From the NCBI GenBank assembly GCA_030605675.1, contig JAUWHV010000020.1, positions 1 through 8,843 on the forward strand: a stretch of DNA of 8,843 bases, read 5' to 3'. Position 1 is the stretch's first letter, and each line of letters begins with the position of its first letter. The notes under the pieces were generated by a model, which made no database searches, was not told where the DNA came from, and was given only the letters and a program-made list of their open reading frames with translations. This document shows positions 1 through 4,962 of this stretch, in pieces. The stretch is from Deltaproteobacteria bacterium (lineage in GTDB: Bacteria; Desulfobacterota; Dissulfuribacteria; Dissulfuribacterales; UBA3076). Made by a program: the position numbers and the translations under genes.

Positions 1-15
1 TTTTTTTGCTTATTC

Positions 16-270
16 TCAATAGTGGTAACGACACTGTGCAATTAACAATTCATCTTTTTTAGCCTTATAAACAAACCGATGCTCTTTATTGATACGGCGT
101 GACCAATATCCTTTCCAGTTGTAGCGTAGTGGTTCAGGTTCACCTATTCCTTCAAATGGATTTCGTTTAGTTTCTATGATGATACGGTTAATTCGCCTGA
201 GGATTTTTTTATCTGTTTTTTGCCAGTAAAGGTAATCTTCCCATGCTTCTTCAGCCCATGACAGTTTCAT
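16..270 (-). CDS. yoeB: YoeB-family mRNA interferase toxin
   Basis: Toxin of a type II toxin-antitoxin pair. YoeB-family proteins bind the ribosomal A site and cleave mRNA there, which stops translation. The 84-residue product has the family's usual length and closely follows the E. coli YoeB pattern: MKLSWAEEAWEDYLYWQ at the N terminus, NPFEGIGEPEPL in the middle, WSRRINKEHRFVY, and the CRYHY end. The catalytic residues known from E. coli fall in the same places here: Glu46, Arg65, His83 and Tyr84. The protein therefore looks active. The start overlaps the antitoxin stop by 4 nt (ATGA), so the two are probably translationally coupled, with antitoxin made first. Repression would come from the YefM-YoeB complex at the upstream operator. 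The alternative name Txe describes the same family. Confidence 0.95.
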   Translation of the reverse strand: MKLSWAEEAWEDYLYWQKTDKKILRRINRIIIETKRNPFEGIGEPEPLRYNWKGYWSRRINKEHRFVYKAKKDELLIAQCRYHY

Positions 271-521
271 TCCTCAATAAGCTCTCTCTCAATGCCTTTA
301 CCTGCTTCTAACTTAGCAATGGCAGCATTGAGACGTTCAGCGTTTTTGGGACTCTTCATGAGATATGCTGTTTCTTCGTATGATTTAAAATCATCAAGTG
401 ACAGAAGCACTGCTGCTCGTCCTTTCTGGCGTGTAATAAGGATAGGGCAATGATCATCGTTGACTCGATCAATGGTTTTTGCCAAATCCTTTCGAAATGT
501 TGTGTAATTTATTGATTCCAT
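267..521 (-). CDS. yefM: YefM/Phd-family antitoxin
   Basis: Antitoxin partner of the downstream YoeB-like toxin. It neutralises the toxin through its C-terminal tail and represses the operon through its N-terminal DNA-binding domain. The chosen 84-residue form starts at MESINYTTFRKDL. It contains the YefM hallmarks HCPILITRQKGRAAVLLSLDDF (about residues 24-45) and the motif EETAYLMKSPKNAERL (49-64), which links to the acidic toxin-binding tail KGIERELIEE. Arg10 matches the conserved DNA-contact arginine of the family. An ATG 15 codons further upstream is possible, but a near-perfect ribosome site (AAAGGAGGA, 7 nt before ATG 521) decides for the shorter form. The longer reading would also run through the promoter. 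The gene ends inside the toxin start (ATGA overlap). Confidence 0.94.
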   Translation of the reverse strand: MESINYTTFRKDLAKTIDRVNDDHCPILITRQKGRAAVLLSLDDFKSYEETAYLMKSPKNAERLNAAIAKLEAGKGIERELIEE

Positions 522-543
522 ATATTCCTCCTTTATGATTAAA

Positions 544-573
544 AATGTACTTGATTCTGTACGCAAATGTCAA
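544..573 (-). promoter_or_regulatory. yefM-yoeB promoter with YefM-type operator
   Basis: On the minus strand a perfect -35 hexamer TTGACA (573-568) is followed after 18 nt by TACATT (549-544), 22 nt before the antitoxin start. Two TGTAC motifs (plus-strand 546-551 TGTACT and 558-563 TGTACG) lie exactly 12 bp apart; one overlaps the -10 and the other the spacer. In E. coli the YefM-YoeB complex binds paired TGTACA cores with a 12-bp centre spacing, so this is a likely autorepression site. The hexamers and spacing are seen directly; function is inferred. Confidence 0.75.
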
Positions 574-767
574 GCGTCATTTTTGGTTAAGATGTAGGAA
601 CGTAGGATGGGATTGGATAATTGAATTGCATAGAGAGATGTCTTGTTCAGCCTTGTTGCCCAATAAGGAATCAACGTACAGTGTGCTGATCCGGTTACAG
701 GATCTTCCAAAATACCTACAAATCTTTTCTCAGTAAAAGCATCAATGACATAAAGAGGTATCCCCAT
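570..767 (-). pseudogene. PhzF-family (isomerase/epimerase-like) gene remnant, internally deleted
   Basis: This 65-codon reading frame fuses the two ends of a PhzF-family protein, which is normally about 260-300 residues. Residues 1-18 (MGIPLYVIDAFTEKRFVG) match the family N terminus. Residues 21-50 (EDPVTGSAHCTLIPYWATRL onward) match the C-terminal active-site block. Everything between is missing, including the catalytic Glu near position 45 in characterised PhzF. After QLS (residue 51) the expected RRGG-type ending is replaced by unrelated residues, and the stop codon lies inside the -35 box of the toxin-antitoxin promoter. A good ribosome site (AGGAG, 6 nt before ATG 767) survives, so a short peptide might still be made, but enzyme activity is very unlikely. 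It lies downstream of the VOC gene on the same strand. The junction is near 704-713. Confidence 0.8.
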
Positions 768-832
768 CAAATTCTCCTATAAACGCATAAGATAGGGAAT
801 AGGAGATAAGCAGGAAATGCTCCCGAAGCCTT

Positions 833-1204
833 CTATTTTGCGCTATCGTCCGTTTCCCAAATTGCAAAGATATTGTCTTCTGTATCAAGACACACTGCAA
901 AATAACCAATACCGGGCACAGCGGTCTTGGGTAAAACCACTTTGCCGCCCAGGTTCTCAACCTTGACGGCATATTCATCAATTGCCGGCACATCAATGTA
1001 GTTGGTAATAGGATGCTGTGGGTCTTGCCTCTGCATCAAACCGCCTTCAAGCGCCTTTTTACCCTCTGCGTCGGTTGTAGTAATCATCCAATATTCCATT
1101 GGTCCGGGATATTTCTCAATTTTCCAGCCAAAGAGTTCATTATAAAATCTTTTTGCTCGTTCAAGATCATCCGTTGGAATCTCAAAATGTACTATTGTAG
1201 GCAT
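833..1204 (-). CDS. VOC superfamily (glyoxalase/bleomycin-resistance fold) protein
   Basis: A 123-residue vicinal-oxygen-chelate protein, probably a small cytoplasmic metal-binding enzyme or binding protein. The N-terminal VHFEIPTDDLERAKRFYNELFGW (about residues 5-27) is the classic first beta-alpha unit. The end (VPGIGYFAVCLDTEDNIFAIWE, about 96-117) is the matching C-terminal strand set. His6 and Glu117 sit where metal ligands fall in this superfamily. It has two beta-alpha-beta-beta-beta modules in one chain, the usual size of single-domain members. Its substrate cannot be named: the superfamily covers glyoxalases, dioxygenases, epimerases and drug-binding proteins. An ATG five codons earlier exists, but GGAGGAAAG lies inside those codons and is ideally spaced for ATG 1204, so the shorter start was chosen. 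The PhzF remnant follows on the same strand and may once have shared its transcript. Confidence 0.85.
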   Translation of the reverse strand: MPTIVHFEIPTDDLERAKRFYNELFGWKIEKYPGPMEYWMITTTDAEGKKALEGGLMQRQDPQHPITNYIDVPAIDEYAVKVENLGGKVVLPKTAVPGIGYFAVCLDTEDNIFAIWETDDSAK

Positions 1205-1222
1205 TTTTCTTTCCTCCATATT

Positions 1223-1348
1223 TTACTTCGGAGCCTTATGCAAAACTCCGTCTTTGGTCGGAACTGCCGTTCCGAGATCAATGTCCCGATGACTGCGTTG
1301 CTTGCGTGCCTGTGCATCGCACGCAGACAGGTCGTCAAAAATGCTCAT
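1223..1348 (-). CDS. Possible 41-residue small ORF, doubtful
   Basis: An uninterrupted 41-codon frame begins MSIFDDLSACDAQARKQ and ends DGVLHKAPK. Its stop lies 18 nt before the VOC start, on the same strand. No ribosome site precedes the ATG. The frame is open for nine more codons upstream, back to an in-frame TAA, without another ATG. I do not recognise the product; it is charged and has no membrane segment. The sequence also contains a 7-bp stem with a 4-nt loop (TCGGAAC TGCC GTTCCGA, 1258-1275) and a GCGTGC/GCACGC inverted repeat (1304-1324). These suggest it may instead be part of a dispersed intergenic repeat or the VOC leader. Confidence 0.25.
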   Translation of the reverse strand: MSIFDDLSACDAQARKQRSHRDIDLGTAVPTKDGVLHKAPK

Positions 1349-1629
1349 ACATGGTTTGAAATCCGGGGTCCATTATACAATATCCAGCCCTGCCTGCACT
1401 GATCTTTGCCTTTGCCGAAGGGTCAGCAATGATCAACGACCGTTTGCAAATATGATATATAAAAATTATGCTCCACACACTAGCCGAGTTTACGATTTAT
1501 TTTTTTGAAAAATCGAGAATCGTTTATTATCAATAAGTTATGAGTTTAGCGAAAAAACGGTTGGGCAATACACCTCTCTCATAAAATGTAGCTAAGTCAA
1601 TCAATATGTTGCAGAATCATCAAAAATAG

Positions 1630-1839
1630 GTAGGAATCTCAGCCTAGCGTGACCTTCCTAGTTATTTCCTGTAATATGATTGTAGACCTTTAATCATGCG
1701 GATTTCGAGTATTCGTTAGTGTATACACTAAATAGTGCAACGCAGGTCGATATCCTCCACAATATTTTCTATGAAAACAGTATGTTATTTACCTCGCAAT
1801 ATTTCTACCTAACCGTAAGTAGGAAACTCGGGCTAGTGA
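1630..1839 (+). repeat. Degenerate direct repeat pair upstream of the DUF11 gene
   Basis: The segment 1630-1652 (GTAGGAATCTCAGCCTAGCG onward) recurs in altered form at 1819-1839 (GTAGGAAACTCGGGCTAGTG onward), with about four substitutions over 20 positions and a 189-nt offset. A 7-bp inverted pair (TAGGTAG 1627-1633, CTACCTA 1805-1811) lies at the edges of the same interval. The copies could be two protein-binding sites or the ends of a decayed insertion. The similarity is visible, but the role is unknown. Confidence 0.4.
1716..1731. promoter_or_regulatory. Perfect 16-bp palindrome, candidate operator
   Basis: TTAGTGTATACACTAA is a perfect dyad without a loop, located 145 bp before the DUF11 start in an otherwise unstructured AT-rich stretch. 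Loop-free dyads of this length with a GTATAC core are typical of binding sites for dimeric repressors (for example GntR- or TetR-type). No such regulator is encoded in the window, so the binding partner and the controlled gene are unknown. Confidence 0.45.
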
Positions 1840-1875
1840 TTTAATTTTGAAAAAGGAAAGGCCGATAACATAAAA

Positions 1876-2808
1876 ATGATGAAGAAAAAAACGATAGGGA
1901 CATTGATGGTTGCGGCTCTGATAGTGATGGCAATGCTCGCGGGAACAGCGTTAGCAAATGGAAATGAATGGATCCACGCGCACAAAGAGTTTATGGGGGC
2001 TAACGAGACCGAATTTGTCACGACTGAGGATGTTTATGCCAGAGGGTACTTTGATGATTCATTTCCAGGTCAGGGTGGAAGGATCTGTGTCGTGGATCAC
2101 CGTCCTGCGTGGACTGATGGAGATCTCTTGGTCGATGTAAGCGGCGGGTATGAGACTGTCGGTTATGGTCCCGGATCCTTCGAATTCGTTTTAACATGGG
2201 CGAATCCTCTCGCACTTGGTCACTACGACCTTATCCTCGACTTGGACGCCGGAGTCAGCGGCGAATGGACCGATTCGGGCAATATAACAGATCCTATATG
2301 TTCTTTTTTTGTGAGCGATCCAACCGGGAGAATAAGTATAGAGAAAACGGCATCTCCAACTGCGGGGGCACCAGGCACAGACGTGACTTTTACCATAGCC
2401 GTGGAGAATACCGGGGACTTCACACTCGATCCGGTAATAGCGGTGGACATACTGCCGGCAGGGATGAGCTATGTCTCAGCTGATTCCGGAGGAACAGAAT
2501 CACCAGAGGGAACAATAACATGGTATGAACTGGGTCCGCTGGACCCTCATGGTTCCACTACGGTTTCGCTTGTTGCACACATAGATCCCGGTGCTTCCGG
2601 TACGCTGACTGACAACGTTACTGTCACGGGAACGCTACCGCTAGGCGGTGAGGTTACTGATTCCGATACTGCGGATGTGAATGCGGAGGAACAGCCTCCA
2701 ACACCAGTAGAAGTCCCAACATTAATGCCAAAAGGTACAATGGCATTGGTGTGCTTGATTTTTGTTGTCTCGGCAATGAGTATAATAATGAGAAGAAGGG
2801 GAACATAG
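1876..2808 (+). CDS. Secreted DUF11-domain surface protein with VPTL-type C-terminal anchor
   Basis: A 310-residue exported protein. Residues 1-27 form a clear signal peptide (MMKKK, hydrophobic core, ALA cleavage site before Asn28). Residues about 40-148 form a beta-rich domain with landmarks CVVDHRPAWTDGD, GSFEFVLTWANPL and GHYDLILDLD, resembling domains in archaeal and bacterial envelope proteins. Residues about 153-269 form one DUF11 repeat (SIEKTASPTAGAPGTDVTFT, ENTGD, LPAGMSYVSA, DNVTVTG), an Ig-like surface module. A Pro/Glu linker leads to VPTL (280-283), one hydrophobic helix (about 288-305) and RRR at the end. This is the tripartite layout of IPTL-CTERM-like sorting or retention tails. 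The likely role is a cell-surface structural or binding protein; no catalytic residues were recognised. The start ATG is doubled (1876 or 1879); a purine-rich AAAGGAAAGG lies 13 nt upstream, longer than ideal. A similar design is frequent in methanogenic and ANME archaea, so transfer is possible but not shown. Confidence 0.8.
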   Translation: MMKKKTIGTLMVAALIVMAMLAGTALANGNEWIHAHKEFMGANETEFVTTEDVYARGYFDDSFPGQGGRICVVDHRPAWTDGDLLVDVSGGYETVGYGPGSFEFVLTWANPLALGHYDLILDLDAGVSGEWTDSGNITDPICSFFVSDPTGRISIEKTASPTAGAPGTDVTFTIAVENTGDFTLDPVIAVDILPAGMSYVSADSGGTESPEGTITWYELGPLDPHGSTTVSLVAHIDPGASGTLTDNVTVTGTLPLGGEVTDSDTADVNAEEQPPTPVEVPTLMPKGTMALVCLIFVVSAMSIIMRRRGT

Positions 2809-2910
2809 GTTTTGGTTTTCCCTCTCAATAGGCACAAAAAGCGTGCTCCAACTCTCGCAACCAGACAATTCTATGATCTACGATTCAGTCATTCCAGGAT
2901 CTTGTGACTT

Positions 2911-3013
2911 AGGACCCGTAAAGGAATAACTCCTCGGTTTTGCTCAATCAAATCGACCAAATCCGACCTAAATCTAAGCGCGAATTCCAATGACTTATTC
3001 CTTTACGGGTCCT
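2911..3013. mobile_element. 103-bp MITE-like element with 19-bp perfect inverted ends
   Basis: AGGACCCGTAAAGGAATAA (2911-2929) is repeated exactly in inverse at 2995-3013, with 65 bp between. The interior has no reading frame of note. If the ends are taken as GGACCC and GGGTCC, both sides are flanked by TTA (2909-2911 and 3013-3015), consistent with a 3-bp target duplication. The size and lack of coding capacity fit a miniature inverted-repeat element moved by a transposase elsewhere. The right end overlaps the end of the response-regulator gene and encodes its last residues Lys-Asp-Pro and the stop. A very long-looped bidirectional terminator is an alternative, less likely because of the 65-nt loop and lack of a T-run. 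Confidence 0.5.
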
Positions 3014-4385
3014 TAATATGCCTTGTCAGTTCGGGAAATATCTTATTTAACTGATACCTGATTATCTTTCGATAAAGGGTGTTCCTTCCTATGTTTAATG
3101 CTTTGGCCGTCCGGGTAATATTGCAGTCAGTGGCCTTAAGGGCATTTACCAGAGCATTCTTTTCAATATCAGACAGTTGAACTATCTCCTGAGAATCAAC
3201 TTCCGTAACACTTTCTTCTCGTATGTTTTCAGGCAGGCAGCTTCTATCAATGATGTCACTGTCGGATGAAACCATTGCCCGGTAGATGGTGTTTTCCAGC
3301 TCTCTCACATTTCCCGGCCAGCGGTAGTTTGTTAAAATTTCCATGGCTTCATGACTAATAGTATTGATTTTCTTTAATGTCTCATTCTGATATTTTTTCA
3401 TGAAATGTGTTGCCAGAATAAGAATATCATCCTTTCTCTCCCGCAAGGGAGGGACAACGATGGGATAAACTGCCAGCCGATAAAAAAGGTCTTCCCTGAA
3501 TTCTCCCTCTTCTACAGCATCCTTTAATATCCTGTTGGTTGCGGATATTACCCTGACATTTACCTCTATTTTTTTGTTGCCGCCTATCCGCTCAAAGCTC
3601 CTTTCCTGAAGGAATCTTAAAAACTTCACCTGGGTCTGCATACCCATTTCAGATACTTCATCCAGGAACAGCGTGCCTTCATGGGCCATTTCAATCCTGC
3701 CCCTTTTCGCACGAACAGCGCCGGTAAAGGCTCCTTTTTCAAAGCCGAACAATTCACTTTCCTGAAGATTCTCCGGAATGGCCCCGCAATTGATATCTAT
3801 AAACGGGCCTTGTCTGCGAGAGCCGTTATAGTGGATAGCCTTGGCCACTAATTCCTTGCCGGTGCCGGTTTCACCCTGGATCAGCACAGTTATGTCGGTA
3901 TCCAGCACCTTATCTATCTGCTCAAACAGCCTCTGTATCCCTTTGCTTTTACCGATGATATTTTCAAAAATATACTTATCCTTCAATTCCCTCCGGGTTC
4001 GCTTAAGCTCTGCGATCAGGCCATAATTTTCAAGGCCTTTCCTCAGGGTTGTCATAAACCTCATTTTGTCCAGAGGCTTGACCATATAATCATAGGCACC
4101 ATCTCTTATGGCCTCCACGACAGTATCAACGCTATCCTTTGATGTAACCATTATCACCGGGACATCATTATCTATTTTCTTTATTCTCTTCAAAACCTCT
4201 ATTCCATCCAGGCCGGGCATCATGACATCCAGGCATATGGCGGCAGGCCCTTTATCCATCATTCGCAGGCATTCTTCGCCGTTCTCAAAATCCAGAACAC
4301 CATAACCCTCCTTATTCAGCCAATGACCCAACAGACGACGTATAGAGATATCATCATCTACAATAAATATAAGTTCCTTTTTCAT
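3003..4385 (-). CDS. Sigma-54-dependent response regulator, NtrC family
   Basis: A 460-residue activator that, when phosphorylated, should hydrolyse ATP to open sigma-54 promoters. The receiver (1-120) has acidic Asp10-12, phospho-acceptor Asp53 (CLDVMMPGLDG), Thr81 and Lys103. The AAA+ domain (about 140-380) has Walker A GETGTGKE (171-178), the sigma-54 contact loop GAFTGA (218-223), Walker B GTLFLDEV (237-244), FREDLFYRL (296-304) and WPGNVREL (356-363). The Fis-type helix-turn-helix is at about 404-445 (ITRTAKALNIGRNTLYRK). All key residues are present. The start at ATG 4385 has AAGGT 9 nt upstream. The normal fold is complete by about residue 445; the tail, including the final KDP and stop, runs into the inverted-repeat element. 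No histidine kinase adjoins it, so the signal and targets are unknown. It is transcribed away from the trp operon and there is no evidence that it controls it. Confidence 0.92.
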   Translation of the reverse strand: MKKELIFIVDDDISIRRLLGHWLNKEGYGVLDFENGEECLRMMDKGPAAICLDVMMPGLDGIEVLKRIKKIDNDVPVIMVTSKDSVDTVVEAIRDGAYDYMVKPLDKMRFMTTLRKGLENYGLIAELKRTRRELKDKYIFENIIGKSKGIQRLFEQIDKVLDTDITVLIQGETGTGKELVAKAIHYNGSRRQGPFIDINCGAIPENLQESELFGFEKGAFTGAVRAKRGRIEMAHEGTLFLDEVSEMGMQTQVKFLRFLQERSFERIGGNKKIEVNVRVISATNRILKDAVEEGEFREDLFYRLAVYPIVVPPLRERKDDILILATHFMKKYQNETLKKINTISHEAMEILTNYRWPGNVRELENTIYRAMVSSDSDIIDRSCLPENIREESVTEVDSQEIVQLSDIEKNALVNALKATDCNITRTAKALNIGRNTLYRKIIRYQLNKIFPELTRHIKDP

Positions 4386-4500
4386 TTCAGTACCTTATAG
4401 AATATCCTGTCTTAATTGTGCCCGGTTTTTAAACCCAAACGTTCATGACAGGGCATTTCGCCACAATAACAAAAATGACAAAGCAAGTAGACGTTCACAG

Positions 4501-4548
4501 GTTCAAATTTTCGTTGAACCTTGAGCCTTTGAACCCTGAACCCTGAAC
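4501..4548 (+). repeat. GAACCCT-type short tandem repeat array, left copy
   Basis: Units GAACCTT, GAGCCTTT, GAACCCT, GAACCCT and GAAC run in phase from 4516. A GTTCAA (4501-4506) pairs with TTGAAC (4514-4519) to form a small inverted repeat at the left edge. The same unit family recurs in the same orientation at 4963-5019, on the other side of the trp promoter and leader. Confidence 0.8.
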
Positions 4549-4576
4549 GGTTATAAAATAAAAAGCCTGAAACATC

Positions 4577-4605
4577 ATTCCGCTCAAAAATTTTTTCAGC
4601 GGAAT
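4577..4605. promoter_or_regulatory. 29-bp near-palindrome, possible regulator site
   Basis: ATTCCGCT (4577-4584) and AGCGGAAT (4598-4605) are perfect inverse arms. The 13-nt centre is an A-run then a T-run flanked by C on both sides, so the dyad is almost complete. It lies about 75 bp upstream of the trp -35 box and about 190 bp upstream of the divergent response-regulator start. That distance suits an enhancer-type activator site, but the binding protein is unknown. It has no T-run outside the stem and no gene ending before it, so a terminator is unlikely. Confidence 0.4.
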
Positions 4606-4679
4606 CATCATTCTATACTTCGGCAATTCGTGCCCTTTTCCTAAATCTTGCTGTGGAGTTTTTGTCAAAAAAATGAATC

Positions 4680-4710
4680 TTGACAATCACCCTGAAGCAG
4701 GTCATATATA
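4680..4710 (+). promoter_or_regulatory. Probable sigma-70 promoter of the trp operon
   Basis: A perfect -35 hexamer TTGACA (4680-4685) is followed after 17 nt by CATATA (4703-4708), or after 19 nt by TATATA (4705-4710). Transcription would begin near 4715-4720, about 60 nt before the leader peptide start, which is normal for an attenuated operon. No convincing TrpR operator dyad was recognised around it. Confidence 0.65.
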
Positions 4711-4779
4711 TTAGTGTGTAATTTCCATTAATTTGATCTTAATTTTTTAAAACATATTTGCCTGAAGGAAAGACAAAAC

Positions 4780-4872
4780 ATGCATCAACCTTTTGCCATA
4801 AAACAAACTGCTGATTTAGTTCTATGGTGGTGGCTGTGGCACAGAGGAATGGTGCGCGTCTGCTCCTTTTAG
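4780..4872 (+). CDS. trpL: trp operon leader peptide (attenuator peptide)
   Basis: A 30-codon leader ORF begins MHQPFAIKQT and has tryptophan at residues 16, 17, 18 and 20 (LVLWWWLWHRG). Four Trp codons in 30 residues is far above chance and is the hallmark of trp leader peptides. A ribosome site (AAGGAA, 4765-4770) stands 9 nt before the ATG. The stop TAG is at 4870-4872, 28 nt before a strong terminator stem. The peptide itself has no expected function; ribosome position on the Trp codons senses charged tRNA-Trp. Stalling leaves the downstream segment free to form the antiterminator and lets transcription reach trpE. Residues after Trp20 are unremarkable. Confidence 0.93.
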   Translation: MHQPFAIKQTADLVLWWWLWHRGMVRVCSF

Positions 4873-4938
4873 GCTAAACCTTAAAGGCAAAGGCAAAGGC
4901 AAAAGGCCGTGGACACGCAAAGGTGTTCACGGCCTTTT
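4832..4938 (+). promoter_or_regulatory. trp attenuator, four-segment RNA switch
   Basis: Four segments can be laid out. Segment 1 (4832-4842, GGCTGTGGCAC) overlaps the Trp codons and resembles segment 3. Segment 2 (4851-4871, starting GGTGCGCG and ending CCTTTTA) resembles segment 4. Segment 3 is 4901-4916 and segment 4 is 4923-4938; 3:4 is the terminator. Antiterminator 2:3 can pair CCTTTT (4865-4870) with AAAAGG (4901-4906), and GCGCGTC (4854-4860) with GACACGC (4912-4918) with one mismatch. A competing local hairpin (4865-4873 with 4879-4887) covers the leader stop codon. Three tandem AAAGGC units (4883-4900) precede segment 3. The terminator is certain by eye; the alternative pairings are hand-drawn. 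Confidence 0.8.
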
Positions 4939-4944
4939 TATTTT
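4901..4944 (+). terminator. Rho-independent terminator of the trp attenuator
   Basis: The arms 4901-4916 and 4923-4938 form a 16-bp stem (core AAAAGGCCGTG with CACGGCCTTTT, one G-U pair) closing a 6-nt loop GCAAAG. TTTTTATTTT follows from 4935. It lies between the leader peptide and trpE, as expected of an attenuator. Confidence 0.93.
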
Positions 4945-4962
4945 GGCTCATGGGATTAAAAT

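Larger units (their letters stand above)
1349..1875. other. Gene-poor AT-rich intergenic stretch
   Basis: No convincing gene is seen. Reading frames here are short and lack ribosome sites. On the minus strand a perfect TATAAT (1377-1372) could be a -10 box for the VOC transcript, but no good -35 hexamer lies 16-18 nt upstream. The right half serves as the upstream region of the DUF11 gene and contains the palindrome and direct repeat listed separately. No convincing -35/-10 pair for the DUF11 gene was found. Confidence 0.5.
4386..4679. other. Intergenic region between divergent regulator and trp operon
   Basis: No credible gene is seen. The region holds a short GAACCCT-type repeat array and a long near-palindrome (both listed separately), plus the ribosome site of the response-regulator gene. 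No sigma-54 or clear sigma-70 promoter for that gene was found. An open minus-strand frame at 4495-4686 runs through the repeat array and palindrome, has no family resemblance, and is not considered coding. Confidence 0.5.

Noticed and set aside
742..996. Minus-strand 84-codon frame over the VOC 3' end
   Set aside because: Shadow of the VOC gene in another frame; no ribosome site or family resemblance.
1013..1508. Two plus-strand frames antisense to the VOC gene and its upstream region
   Set aside because: Cys/Leu/His-rich low-quality translations opposite a well-supported gene; no ribosome sites.
2833..2850. Terminator after the DUF11 gene (GCAC with GTGC)
   Set aside because: Only about four base pairs and no T-run follows.
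4620..4640. Possible minus-strand sigma-54 promoter (GGGCAC and TTGC) near the trp spacer
   Set aside because: The two blocks are only 3 nt apart instead of the required 5, so the GG-GC spacing is wrong.
4495..4686. Minus-strand 63-codon open frame in the regulator-trp spacer
   Set aside because: It runs through the GAACCCT array (giving GSGFKGSRF), the near-palindrome and the trp -35 box, resembles no family I know, and has no good ribosome site.
4705..4735. TrpR-type operator near the trp promoter
   Set aside because: Only a weak ATTA-N5-TAAT dyad is seen. It does not match the known TrpR operator and no trpR gene is visible.
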